A DNA stretch of 60,000 nucleotides from assembly GCF_026151205.1 (NCBI RefSeq), contig NC_087079.1, positions 1,392,028-1,452,027 on the forward strand, read 5' to 3'. Each line of letters opens with the position of its first letter. The first letter of the stretch is position 1. The notes below the pieces were generated by a model, which made no database searches, was not told the DNA's origin, and was given only the letters and a program-made list of their open reading frames with translations. Of this stretch, positions 35,101 to 44,411 are shown in pieces. This stretch comes from Bolinopsis microptera (Eukaryota; Ctenophora; Tentaculata; Lobata; Bolinopsidae). A program made the position numbers and the translations under genes.

Positions 35101-36987
35101 ACATTGGTTCCCTCACATGAACCTTTTGCTTGTTTTTCAACCTTCCACCAAAAAAGTCATAGTAAAAACATTGTTAACTTTTTATCTAAATAACCATAAA
35201 AACTGCGCCCAATTTTTGTGAGCATGTTTTGCCATTTCCTTTTTTCTGATGAACAGTTTTAAAAAACAGTGCTAGAAAATAAAATATAAAGCCGGTTACC
35301 GTTTATTGGAGCGGCTGTTGTCACCATCCAATTGTCCGGTAATGTTGGTGTTACTGTTGTTACTGTTGATAAGTTCTCCAGCTGGGGGCTCGTTAAAGAA
35401 AACACTAGTTGAAAAGTCGCCGACAAAAGCAAAAGCAGTAAACATATTCGTAGTGAACAGGGCATGTTGTACCACTACAAAACTACGAAACAGAGTAAAG
35501 TATTCAGCGAAAGAAGTGAGAGCTAAAGCGAGCTTGTCTATGTTTCTTTGTGGAAGAATGTTTATTCGAATCACTATAAATTGTAAAACAAAGGACTTTT
35601 TAATTCTGGTAAATTCCGAGAAGAAAAGAAATCCAAATCTGGCGCCGCTCTATAAATGCATAGGCTGGAGTTATCCGAGTATTCAGATTTGTTATTCTTC
35701 AACCTGTTTAAGCGGCCACCCACAAATCACAAACGGTTAGATGCTCGCTGCATAAGCAGCTCTAAATCACATAATCGGCACAGATTATGTAGGCATTACA
35801 CTGCTGGGCTCTCTACAATCCTCACGTTGTGGTTCATTTTGTAGAGTGACGTCACAACCCATTATACAATACACATTACACAAGCACTAACATTATTGAG
35901 GAGAATCAGATGTGAACTATTCTAGTGGATCACATTTACAGAAATGGACCACGATTAGGACTATTTAGGTTTAGACTAATTTGTTTTTAGTTACAAAAAG
36001 ATTTATTTGTAAAGCCTTCTGTTGATATTACTGGGATGTAGCCGAGACGCCGATAGCATTTTGTTTTAAAATGAGTCAAGTGAGCGAAAAAGGAAACATA
36101 TTGTAAAGCCTATACGTAACTAATAAATATTCCGCTATTGAATATATATTGAAGCGAAAATGGATAAACCTTTTATCTGTGTATTTTAATCGCTTTTTAC
36201 TTCAGGCCCATCTCCTAACGAGTGATAAGTACGCTGTGTCCCTCATCCTTAATAAGATTCAAGGAACCGTTCTGAAGAAAGAACTAGCTATACTCTACGG
36301 CAAGCTTCAGGTTAGTCTGCACTTCGCTCAGTCGTTATTGACTTGAAGATTAAAACCTAGAAATATTAGATATAAACGACTTTAAATCCCTTCTCAAAAC
36401 TCATTGACAGTGTTCTACACACCCCACTATTTTACGTATGACATAATTCCCACTATTTTCTAAACATGCCCCTACACCAGGAGCACGACAAAGCACTAAA
36501 AGTGCTAGTATACGATGTCCACGACCTGCAGAGCGCTGAGGAGTATTGCAGGGAGTGGCCCACGGGCCGGAAGGAGCTACATCTTCTCCTCCTCAACATC
36601 TACCTGAACTGCGACAAGCCCGACCAACAAGACACTCTCCTGGAGCGAGCAGTGGAGTTCCTCAACGACCGGCTATCTGTCTTCAACTACTCTGAAGTTT
36701 ACAAGATAATACCCAGAGACTGGCCGATATCTCTGATAGAACCGTTTGTGTACAGATCCCTAGGGTGCCAGGCTCACCACTACCGGACTAGCAGGATAGT
36801 TAAAGGGTTAAGTGAGTTGGAGTGGGCGAGTGTGAGGGCTGTGAAGGTTGGGTACACTAGGAGAACTGTAAAGATAACTGATGGTACTTACTGCGCCTTC
36901 TGTTTCCACCCCTTCTCTGATAGTAACTGTAGCGTTGCTACTAACGGGGAGGTCTATCACACTCAATGTATTTCTCAAATCACGTGA
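20170..36987 (+). CDS. TGFBRAP1: TGFBRAP1/Vps3-like CORVET subunit, 16 exons seen
   Basis: Exons: 20170-20263, 20533-20649, 20815-20891, 21007-21120, 21487-21635, 21918-22066, 22388-22485, 22667-22771, 23102-23244, 23425-23657, 23853-24001, 24254-24400, 25563-25721, 26064-26183, 36206-36310, 36481-36987. All have GT-AG borders and compatible phases. The N-terminal part is a CNH-like beta-propeller (QAVKAFDLLPVLD, DVYVGYTSGHV). The middle is clathrin-heavy-chain-like helical repeats (YHTQLAQQYLTLLL, ELAILYGKLQ, EHDKALKVLVYDVHDLQSAE). The C-terminus has a zinc-binding C-x2-C...H-x2-C end (YCAFCFHPF, VYHTQC). This matches TGFBRAP1/Vps3, the CORVET subunit that tethers early endosomes with Rab5. 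An upstream exon with the start codon was not found. Exon 10 carries a 24-base in-frame direct duplication (VSVAGLPE twice). Intron 14 is 10 kb and hosts three genes. The stop codon lies in the first unit of a 33-bp minisatellite. Confidence 0.9.
20273..20525 (+). promoter_or_regulatory. Cluster of CACGTG E-boxes in TGFBRAP1 intron 1
   Basis: CACGTG occurs at about 20274, 20287, 20441, 20457, 20485, 20501 and 20517. Most are within a short AATAACACGTGAC tandem repeat, with one diverged CATGTG unit. CACGTG is the bHLH-zip (USF/MITF/TFE) core. The cluster is seen; regulatory use is inference. Confidence 0.45.
21235..21486 (+). repeat. Degenerate minisatellite upstream of TGFBRAP1 exon 5
   Basis: About ten imperfect copies of CCCCAACTTTGTCCCCAGATATT (23-25 bases). 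Each copy resembles the true exon 5 acceptor context (TTTGTCTGCCCAG then ATA), so the intron carries a row of decoy 3' splice sites. Open frames across it are by-products. Confidence 0.85.
24714..25069. mobile_element. 356-bp MITE with internal TTAGGG repeats, copy 1
   Basis: Ends are inverted repeats of the form TAATCACTCTA-C/G-A-G/A-TCGAC. Copy 2 at 38318-38673 is exactly the same length. The interior includes GATCACGTGATATGACC and two clusters of (TTAGGG)-like repeats. It lies in TGFBRAP1 intron 12 and has no coding capacity. Confidence 0.85.
26921..28390 (+). CDS. MFS transporter, SVOP/SLC22-like, intronless, nested
   Basis: A single 489-residue ORF with the pattern of twelve hydrophobic segments of the major facilitator superfamily. 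The loop 2-3 signature is GNLADKYGRKTIV, and the loop after segment 6 has ETPRFLL, typical of SV2/SVOP and organic-ion transporter families. Substrate unknown; likely a small organic ion or metabolite carried across plasma or vesicle membrane. It is intronless and lies wholly in TGFBRAP1 intron 14 on the same strand, which hints at insertion as a retrocopy or at ancestral loss of introns. ATG at 26921 is the first in frame. Confidence 0.88.
   Translation: MVVMTPDVENSSSTSKEIKSSEDERADEKSVEMTLEELLQGLGLGKAHFLIWSLHFLTATMYLIVYFKTTILIPYLRCEWGLDSTFEAAIGSVYTVFVVLGGISFGNLADKYGRKTIVLATSLVMILGCILAVVSPNKWVFLFARVIQGACHGIGFPVIFVFAAEIASSEFKELAIFLIYMGAQLGGVFLSVMSYLVLNEIGWRYLIAVVSAPLVIVVIGLLLTPETPRFLLVSSKKEEAMLTIKKYYKWNGNSFPEGCSGLLMHKTEKGGQFLGLFRHGLGRLTVLLSTIFFANLYIWLAFAAYLPLALDKNAEKENLTSDNGKCGNSLDQSALIGVVVAFLGDVVGCTFAAISKKKLGNVGRKVVFRGLAVVVLLATIPVFFDLSKVVTDILSMVLRFSVTGLRYSFWLLSIEDYPTVLRGTASAFTHAIGNVGGTLGSLLTYVLFPVSPVVVVGLFVGIAMLQLVASILLRTGRKNNLADHTGEGD
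28832..30782 (-). CDS. Type I membrane protein with Ig-like repeats and ephrin-receptor-type Cys-rich modules; one frameshift
   Basis: Minus strand. Signal peptide MMRLQLVTMLVMIQVWVAVA, then a long glycosylation-rich ectodomain (many N-x-S/T). A module of about 110 residues is present twice (ending HSWKCGVRDP and EQWKCGIGDP), each followed by a C-x-x-G-T...C-x-x-C cysteine-rich segment (CTTCPKNTF, CEPCPRNTF) like GCC2/GCC3-ephrin-receptor repeats. A membrane span IFIGFGVVIVGALAIATVVF and a short basic tail close the protein. The frame changes by one base near 29610: upstream reads to 29541, downstream opens at 29581 and before. Similarity between the two modules shows they were one protein, so this is a recent frameshift or a sequence error. 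No catalytic domain is seen; the role is unknown, perhaps adhesion or reception. Nested in TGFBRAP1 intron 14, antisense. Confidence 0.75.
30783..31754. other. Spacer between two nested antisense genes
   Basis: AT-rich; no coding signal or repeat recognised. It should contain the promoter of the Cys-rich membrane protein and the 3' end of the GPCR. Confidence 0.5.
31755..35465 (-). CDS. LDLa-repeat rhodopsin-like GPCR (GRL101-like)
   Basis: Two minus-strand exons: 35465-35300 with a signal peptide (MPCSLRICLLLLLLSATFQL) ending in phase 1, and 34816-31755, which begins in phase 1 after a CTTATCTTCAG acceptor. The ATG at 34865 is therefore probably not the start. The ectodomain of about 640 residues is rich in cysteine with several LDL-receptor class A modules (CDGDPDCDDSSDE, CNLVDDCGDSSDERTC, CDGQVDCMDLSDEC). 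Then come seven membrane segments from WTIGSLAILANIIVIM to a helix 7 NPLIL in place of NPxxY. No leucine-rich repeats were seen, unlike relaxin or glycoprotein-hormone receptors; molluscan GRL101 is the nearest architecture I know. Ligand unknown; likely a large protein or lipoprotein ligand with G-protein signalling. It lies in TGFBRAP1 intron 14, antisense. Confidence 0.85.
34826..35011. mobile_element. MITE in GPCR intron 1, with C-rich core
   Basis: Imperfect inverted ends AGGGGTCGTTTACATATAAC (left) and the complement of GTTCACATATTAAGTAATC (right) enclose poly-C tracts (34870-34881, 34950-34978). A related right end is present at about 24103-24207 in TGFBRAP1 intron 11 (GTGATTACGTATTAATATGT then GAACGACCCCT). 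The GPCR exon 2 acceptor begins nine bases outside the left end. Confidence 0.7.
35466..36205. other. Presumed GPCR promoter and end of TGFBRAP1 intron 14
   Basis: Open frames on both strands (35306-35740 +, 35296-35574 -) overlap the signal-peptide exon and have no family resemblance. No promoter motif can be called. Confidence 0.45.
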
Positions 36988-37362
36988 CAGCTGTTATGTT
37001 GTATTTCTCAAATCACGTGACAGCTGTTATGTTGTATTTCTCAAATCACGTGACAGCTGTTATGTTGTATTTCTCAAATCACGTGACAGCTGTTATGTTG
37101 TATTTCTCAAATCACGTGACAGCTGTTATGTTGTATTTCTCAAATCACGTGACAGCTGTTATGTTGTATTTCTCAAATCACGTGACAGCTGTTATGTTGT
37201 ATTTCTCAAATCACGTGACAGCTGTTATGTTGTATTTCTCAAATCACGTGACAGCTGTTATGTTGTATTTCTCAAATCACGTGACAGCTGTTATGTTGTA
37301 TTTCTCAAATCACGTGACAGCTGTTATGTTGTATTTCTCAAATCACGTGACAGCTGTTATGT
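36967..37362 (+). repeat. 33-bp minisatellite spanning the TGFBRAP1 stop codon, 12 copies
   Basis: Unit of 33 bases (TGTATTTCTCAAATCACGTG plus ACAGCTGTTATGT) repeated perfectly 12 times. The first unit encodes the last residues and TGA of TGFBRAP1; the rest is 3' UTR or flank. Each unit contains TCACGTGA and CAGCTG, two E-box cores. Because 33 is a multiple of three, long open frames appear but are not genes. Confidence 0.95.
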
Positions 37363-37384
37363 TGCGCGGTTTGTGTCGGCCATT

Positions 37385-37430
37385 TTGTTCTTGGGCTGAA
37401 TGGTAGACTTACCATTCAGCCCAAGAACAA
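37385..37430. other. Perfect 21-bp hairpin with 4-base loop
   Basis: Bases 37385-37405 are the exact reverse complement of 37410-37430, with loop GACT. It sits 22 bases after the 33-bp array in the probable TGFBRAP1 3' UTR. The loop is too short for a standard microRNA precursor; it could be a fold-back structure, a sequencing or cloning palindrome, or a remnant of a repeat. Confidence 0.85.
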
Positions 37431-38317
37431 ACTTAGACTTCGAGTATTTCATATTTGCACTAAATAATTATTGTCACATTCGCCATTTCTATAGTTGGTA
37501 GATTAGGTTATTGTAATTTTAATTTTAATATTGCATCTTTTTAGATTGTAAGGGCTGCTAATAATTTCCTGTTAACACTGTTCCAGGCTCAGTTTAGTCA
37601 GAGTATTTTCCTACAATTAATGCTGCAAAATGCACATGGATCATTAAAAAAGTTTTACAAAAGCCGATAACTTGTACAATATACATGTTTATATTGATAC
37701 CAAACTACAATACTACTTTCAATATTTCTAACAATCTAACTAATAACTATACATAAGATTTAGATTGCGATGCCATAGACACTAGACAGATATGGAATTA
37801 GATTATCTTAAACGGATATGATTCTAAAATGATATTGTTCATAGTTTGATTGTTTTTACGAGAGTGTACCAAGAAAACTGCCACACAGTATTGATGACTT
37901 CTGCCTTTTATTTTATGTATCGTTTTATATGTTGTACAATATGGATGTTATATACCGTGCAAAGAGCTGTGAAACTGTGTCAACGTGAATTTGAATTAAA
38001 AAAATGTTTCTATCAGCAAGCTAGGGCAGGAAATTGATGTATGTTTGATAACCGTGCTGATACTGTTCTTTGGTGTTAAGATATTTGAGAACTCACTACT
38101 CAGGTTAATAACCTGAAACGGCTTTGATTTTTGTAATTTTAATAACTATTATTGGTGTGTCTATTGATAGTAATTCATTTAATTATGTCAAATATGGTAA
38201 AAACTCCGATTTCACTTGAAATATAGTTTAAACGTGACTTTCATTTATCATTATTATTTACTTTCATATCATATGTGCTCTGCGATGAACTCTGATATGT
38301 ATTATCACCGAGCGTGC
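37431..38317. other. Intergenic, no gene seen
   Basis: AT-rich sequence; no exon or repeat recognised. Confidence 0.5.
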
Positions 38318-38673
38318 TAAATCACTCTACAGTCGATCTTCGAGATTGTTCTAAAAGGGCCCCCGACGGTTGTAACCAACTTCAATAGATGTATTTTCGG
38401 ACGCTGATTCCGAATCACCCCCCATGACATAGGGTTAAAATGCTCCCCTGACGAGATATTGGCGAAAAACTGTCTTGATCACGTGATATGACCGTATAAG
38501 GAAGTTAGTCTAATTTCTCGTTAGGGTTAGGGTTTCAGTATATGCTTTTGTTAAGGATTGGGTTAGGGTTAGGGTTGGGATCAGATAAGAGGGTTAGGGT
38601 TTCGAATAGTCGTTCAGGACCAGCTAGAGAACGGGTTGGAAAAGTCACGTGACAGTCGAGTGTAGAGTGATTA
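38318..38673. mobile_element. 356-bp MITE with internal TTAGGG repeats, copy 2
   Basis: Near-identical in layout to 24714-25069, same orientation and length. A third, more diverged copy (about 8908-9137) lies in the transposase intron, where CACGTAACAGTTGAGTGTA and AGTGATGAATCAACGTCC match its right end. Confidence 0.85.
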
Positions 38674-38712
38674 ATTATCATCCTATTATCAGCGATCAAA
38701 TCAATTACCTGT

Positions 38713-39164
38713 GGACCCCAGGCTTTAATGTTGGTAAACAACCGAATAGAGATTAGGCGGAATGACAGGCTGAGCGCGGCCCAGTAAAACCAGTATAAAT
38801 TATAAATTATATTTCCTATTAATAATTATAAACTTACGTTACAGATTTTTTCTAAAATTGAATATCAAATACAAAATGTTGTATACGACTCATAAACAAT
38901 ACTCCAATCCGGATTTTACACAAAATGTTGGTTTTACTGGAAATAATAATAACATCAAATTTATGCTTTACCTTTATTGGGCCGCGTTGATTCACGATGT
39001 CAATCCTTCGCAGCTCGGTGAGGCACAGTGGTGCATCTCGCCGATCTACCGAATCATTATTTGATGCGCGCGCGACCCAGTAGTGCATCGCGCTACAATG
39101 GGCCGCGCTCAGCCGGTCATTCCGCCTAATCTCTATTGTTTAACATCATTAAAGCCTGGGGTCC
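38713..39164. mobile_element. MITE with GGACCCCAGGC ends
   Basis: Inverted ends GGACCCCAGGCTTTAATGTT and its complement, extending inward through AGATTAGGCGGAATGACAGG (38752 onward; complement near 39115). The interior has a GC-rich segment (about 38990-39100) shared with 45205-45330 and 45683-45775. Confidence 0.75.
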
Positions 39165-39186
39165 TCAGGTAAGCTTTACCTATACT

Positions 39187-41100
39187 GGGGACCTCAGGCT
39201 ATCATGTTCGAAAACATAAAATAGAGATTAGGCGGAATGACAGGCTGAGTACAGTGCGGCCCAGTAAATTTATGCTATGATTTATTTGTTTAATTTTTAA
39301 TACTTTGTAATTTGATCCCGACAAATATTTGTATTACATTAAAGTCACAATAATTAAATTGTAGTACTGAACAATTTATAATATTAACTGTTAACAGTGA
39401 TACAATGTAAACATTTCTTTCAAGTTAATTTACTCTATATTAACGGGTGATACTTTTTAGGTTTATAACCTACCAAGACGTGCGCTGAGTTGAAACAAAT
39501 ATTTTGATATTGTGATACTCGTAAAATATTTGTTCCAAATATAAAACCGTCGACGCGTAGCACTTGCCATCGGGCATTTCGAGAAGAAAGCGGCGCGCGC
39601 TACTTCGAAGAAATTTAGACGAGTAACATCCGTCAACCCAAAACCCGCCGCGCACGAGTGCGCGGCTCCTGTATCGTAGAAACGCTATACAGTGAAACGA
39701 CAATGGGGTCACATACACAACGTGATACAAAGGACCCCAGGCTATAATGTTCATAATTATAAATATAAAGATCTTAACGGGTGATACTCGTAAAATATTT
39801 GTTTCAAAAGACCGTCGACGAGTCCAACTCGGCGCCTGTCTTGGTTATTCTTATTAGGTTATAAACTTACAATATATATAGGTTATAAACCTACAATAAA
39901 GATCAAAACAGGCTGAGTAGAGATGATCAGAGACAAGAGAGCCGCCCAGTAATTTCAAATATTGAAAATTAAATGTCCATGTCGATAAATTACGAAGCAA
40001 CTCCGCGCCGCGCGCATTTTAATTACTATTAGTTACAGACCCACAACAAATATGAAATATATATTGAATTGCGTGCCCAATATTGATGGCTTTAACCAAA
40101 AACTAAAGCCCTTTCACGCCATATACTTTCTGAAAACAAGCGCGTAACGTCCTTTTTTATATAGACACGACATGGGTGGATAAAGTTATATTTGATTACC
40201 AATTCGTGTCGATCGAGAAAATTAAAAACCATATTTTAGAGATTTTAAGAGATTCGGTGGAATGACACTGACAGGCTGAGCACCGCCCAGCGCTCAAATC
40301 ACAAATTATACATGAGAGCGTAGTTTCACTTTTAGTAAGCTTCGATTTTTCTGCTCTCAGATGTTAGAGCTGGATATTGATGATAGTCATAAAGCTATTC
40401 AATTGATTTGGTTACTGGGCCGCGCTCAGCCTGTCATTCCGCCTAATCTCTATTCAATTTTAGAAAAAATCTGTAACGTAAGTTTATAATTATTAATATG
40501 AATTATAATTTATAATTTATACTGGTTATGATTAGTAGTGTACAAAATCAATATTATTTTATGATTGTGAGATCACATATTATTGATCATAATAATAAGT
40601 ATTTAGGCATATAATAAAGTGAATTAAATAATTTGTTAATGGTTTAAGTTTAAAAATTAGAATGTATATTTTCTACCCTAAAATAAATGATAACGAACAA
40701 ACCATTTCACGTGAGAAATAAATTCATCATATTAGTTCGCGAAGCAAACGTTCTAATCTACTCGAACATGTAGCCGTTAAAGTTACATGTTATGTAGAAT
40801 GTTTAAATTTGTTATTTTCGATCGCGATTTTCATTGCGGTAAACACAGACAACATACACAATATAATACACAATACAACATTTATAAGAAGGCTCAAAAT
40901 GTAATCAGTGATGAAATAAAGTAGTCGGCAGATCCTGCATGTTCACTGATGTTCTTGATCATGCCCATGGCCATATTTACCAAATGATAATACTTAGTTC
41001 GTGTGTTTGTATTTGTAGGAAAATGTATTGCACTCTTCCAATAGCAACACTTGATTTGACTGTGCTCTGCCAATTGCATCACTTGATTTAGTTGAATGTA
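39187..41100. other. Repeat island
   Basis: Contains further copies of GATTAGGCGGAATGACAGGC at about 39228, 40256 (diverged) and, inverted, 40424. It also has GGACCTCAGG/GGACCCCAGG ends near 39190 and 39733, a GC-rich CCGCCGCGCACGAGTGCGCGG hairpin near 39645, and AAATATTTGTTTCA variants. No gene seen. Confidence 0.6.
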
Positions 41101-41992
41101 CAGGGTGGGCCAAAAGTCAGTACTCATACGTGATAAGATGCGTTGAGTCTTATACCTCCGCCGTGTTTTATATTTGAGAGTTGTTGCTTTTGAGATGGCG
41201 TACTGTACCTACTTGTTCAAGGATTCCGTCGCCAAAATTTGAGAATTCGAATATTTTAGACCATGCCCATTCAATATTAAAACACTTATATTGTTCTCTC
41301 TGAACATGGTGGACGCTTAATTTTTTCAGAGACGGTAAATTATTAAATGTTGCATCTGATCTGAAAAATGATGTGAAACAGATTAGAAATGACGAAGTTA
41401 TCAAGCATTTTGTGTATCTCGTTAGCAAAATTGATTGGGTGATCATGTGACACCGTGACACGACACCTTAATTGGGCAGCCTTAACGATTCCCATAATGT
41501 TTAACTTATATCACGTTGCGACCCCCACGGTCGTTTCACTATGGTGAAACTATGGTTTCACTATGGTGACGATACAGGGGGAGCCCCGCACTTTGTGTGC
41601 GGTGGGTCATACAACGTATGACAATGTTTAACGGGGTGGTTGACGGGGTCACCTTCTCATGTGATTAGGTAAGCCAATCACCTGATCACTCATAATGAAT
41701 AAACTCGTTATGCTTCGTATTTGGTCATCTGAAAAGCTACAACTCTAATTTTTTCAGGACAAATGTAATTCGAATGGCCAAACACAATTCAATAAAATTT
41801 AGCTTGATCCGACTATCCAAACTTTAAAATAAATGCGAAAATGAACCTTCATTTGAAAAAAAAGAACACAAATATTTTTCGAGTTGGCAAATTCCTCGAA
41901 CCAGATTCCAGAAAGAATTATTTCATTTGGGTACTCAGTGACTGAGCTATAAAATAGGCCAACGTATGGGTACTGACTTTTTGCCCACCCTG
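41101..41992 (-). mobile_element. Non-autonomous mariner-like element, copy B, with nested insertion
   Basis: Same CAGGGTGGGCCAAAAGTCAG ends and flanking TA as copy A (19339-20105), but interior reversed. Its extra length is largely explained by an insertion at 41506-41622. Confidence 0.88.
41506..41622. mobile_element. Hairpin-rich short element nested in mariner copy B
   Basis: 117 bases absent from mariner copy A, flanked by the 10-base direct repeat AATGTTTAAC (41496-41505 and 41623-41632), which is single in copy A. Related to 44162-44363 and 44412-44533: GACCCCCACGGTCG, GTTTCACTATGGTGAAAC, GGGGGAGCC...GGGTCATAC and GTCATACAACGTATGAC. Confidence 0.85.
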
Positions 41993-42441
41993 TATAATAT
42001 ATATATTATTTGAATGACCTTTTCCATTTAAATAAAACTGAGCTATGTTATCCTCCTGATTTCTGATTAATATTATAAAAATCAAATTAGTTACTTCAGC
42101 TCTATGATATCAGCTTGAGTTACAAAATTTATAAAAGAGTTCGTATGGACTCTAAAATAATAGTCTAATCCAGTTTACACCAGTTTTGAAATCAGATTTT
42201 CTGTATTTCTAATTTCACATAGACCAGCTTGATTTTTGAATGTTACTTTCTAAAAAAATTTTATAAGATCTAAAAGGCGGGACCATGTTGTTGTATTATT
42301 TGCAATAATATTTTTAAATAAGGTCCAATAAACAAATCTATGATACACATCAAGAAGTGAAAATTTTGAATTGAAGTTACAGTTATGTTTTTCTTGCTAG
42401 ATTTTACAATCAATTATTAAAAATTTTAAATCCCAGGTAAA

Positions 42442-43232
42442 ATGGATCAGTGCCTTCAGAGTCTTAGCAACTGTTATCAGGGATGTGAAGAAGAGATTAG
42501 TGAACTTGTTTATCAGATCAATAAAATGCTTGATGATAAGAAACTGGAATGGGAGTGTTCTTACAACGAACTTCTTCAAAGCCACAAGAAATTATCTGTA
42601 GACTTAACTGGGTATAAAGTCGACATAGAAGATAAAAATGCTGAGATTATGGATCTGAGAAAGGAGATATCTGTCATTGATAGATCAAATTATGAAAAAA
42701 GAATGGTTCTTGAAGCAAAAATTTGTGAACTTTCTCAATCAGTTTCAGACCTTAAATCTCATTTGAAATCAAATCCAAAGTTTAACTCCTCGAATAATGA
42801 TGACTCACTTGAGCTTGCGATATCAGCTTTGAAAAAAGAATGTGACTATTATCAAGACAAAATTGCAGAGCTAGAAGTTGTTCAAACCACCCATGTTGCT
42901 CAGATAAAATTATTGGAGGAACAACGATCTAGCATTTTGAAAAAGAACGAAGAATTGAAACAGAAATTTTCTAAATGTAGGAAAGAATATCATTCCAAAG
43001 TTAATGCGACTGACTGTGAATTGGATTCGTTGGCAAGGCAGAGGGATGAATATGAAGCTTCTATTAAAAAGTTAAAAGCAGCCTCCTCTGCAAAGGATGA
43101 GGAAATCATAAATATAAAGGATACTCTGGAAGAAGTTTTGTCCTCCAATCATAAAAACAACACACTTTTCTCTAACATGCAGAAAAAATTTGATGCAGTC
43201 ACCAATGAAAAAGACTCTTTGATTGAAAAGCT
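42442..43232 (+). CDS. CEP63/DEUP1-like centrosomal coiled-coil protein, 5' part
   Basis: An open frame from ATG 42442 (after a CCCAG-GTAAA acceptor-like site) into the assembly gap gives about 263 residues of almost continuous coiled coil. The N-terminus GCEEEISELVYQINKML followed by KKLEWE resembles the conserved start of CEP63 and DEUP1, which organise centriole duplication. The helix near SALKKECDYYQDKIAELE also fits. CEP63 is usually 500-700 residues, so more than half would lie beyond the gap. Sequence after the gap to 43479 is open in one frame but is not coiled coil and probably does not join directly. A generic coiled-coil protein is the alternative. Confidence 0.65.
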
Positions 43233-43332
43233 NNNNNNNNNNNNNNNNNNNNNNNNNNNNNNNNNNNNNNNNNNNNNNNNNNNNNNNNNNNNNNNNNNNN
43301 NNNNNNNNNNNNNNNNNNNNNNNNNNNNNNNN
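43233..43332. other. Assembly gap, 100 N
   Basis: Exactly 100 N, the usual placeholder for a gap of unknown size, interrupting the coiled-coil gene. Confidence 1.
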
Positions 43333-44161
43333 AAAAAAATCACTTCGGTATACCTACTCGGAAAGCCAGTGATGAAACAAATTAGTTTTTTTAAAAGTTA
43401 CGCATCAACATTAGTAACACCACAATTGCATCATCTTTCTGGTGAATGGAAACTGGAATCGTATCACCTCAGTAAATAAGGCATATCTAACAGAATAAGA
43501 GAAGCACAATAATGGATAAGGAGTTAAATTATTTATCACTCGATCGATTTCAAAATTGTTTTACTCCCTCTTCATGATCACTGTTAGACCAGTTGGATCA
43601 CTGTTTTGGGTTAAAGCGATATGGTAAGGGTGGTTGGGTGGGCAATCAGAACTAATGAAGTTTACACAGTGATATGGAACAAATTATTTTATATAAATAA
43701 GTTTTCCTGTCAGTCTGAAAAGAGGCGATACGGTTCGCCTACCTAATCTGAGCGTAGCAAATAGCAGTTCACAACAGAATAGTCAATAACAATCAACAAG
43801 GATATGAAACCCACAAGCCCTATTAATGGGTTAAACAAATCAATGTGGCTCACTCAAAGAGTGTCTCAGAGAGATACATCTATCAAGACAAAAGGCTGAA
43901 CAGAAAATTGCGCGCAATACTATGATAACATGAGTGTTGCTGCGGCAACGGCGTAGGTAGGTAAATAAAATTTTGAAACGTATGCGGAGGCAAAAAACAA
44001 ATCTCCGGAAGCGCCGCGCACGCATAAACCATAAAATTGTGTTTTATAACTTTTCGTTGTTATCCTTCAATTATATTATTGATATATTACAATTTATCAG
44101 ATGAAACAAGTTTTCTTTGTATTGAATAATACATAAATTTTACTGATTACAAACATTAATT
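43333..44161. other. Sequence after the gap, no gene recognised
   Basis: A short open frame to 43479 follows the gap, but no family resemblance is visible; GC-rich repeat fragments begin near 43840. Confidence 0.45.
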
Positions 44162-44363
44162 GTCATACGTTGTATGACCCGCCGCGCACGAGTGCGCCGC
44201 CCGGCCGCCCCCTGTATCGTTGTATCACGCGGTGACCCCCACGGTCGCTTCACTATAGTGTAGTAGCGTCTTCACTATAGTGTAGTAGCGTCCCCCTGTA
44301 GCGTCTTCGACGCTACAGGGGGAGCCGCGCACTTCGTGCGCGGCGGGTCATACAACGTATGAC
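44162..44363. repeat. Nested palindromic element (hairpin family), full copy
   Basis: Both ends are GTCATACGTTGTATGAC-type palindromes, followed inward by a GC-rich CGCCGCGCACGA...TGCGCGGCG hairpin and a CCCCCTGTA arm. The centre has CCCCCTGTAGCGTC, loop TTC, GACGCTACAGGGGG (14-bp perfect stem), and CTTCACTATAGTGTAGTAGCG repeated. A second copy is at about 44412-44533. Confidence 0.8.
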
Positions 44364-44411
44364 AACTGTATCGTAGAAACTCGTCATACTCATTATACAT
44401 AGTTGTATCTG

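Noticed and set aside
35296-35740. Protein-coding ORFs of 92 and 144 residues upstream of the GPCR
   Set aside because: They overlap the GPCR signal-peptide exon in other frames and show no domain.
36967-37362. CRISPR array
   Set aside because: Units are head-to-tail with no spacers, in a eukaryotic gene with no cas genes.
36881-37406. ORFs made of repeated FLKSRDSCYVV or YFSNHVTAVML units
   Set aside because: They are out-of-frame readings of the 33-bp minisatellite; the true frame stops in the first unit.
43333-43479. C-terminal exon of the CEP63-like gene directly after the gap
   Set aside because: The frame is open by chance through N codons; the sequence is not coiled coil and no splice site supports it.
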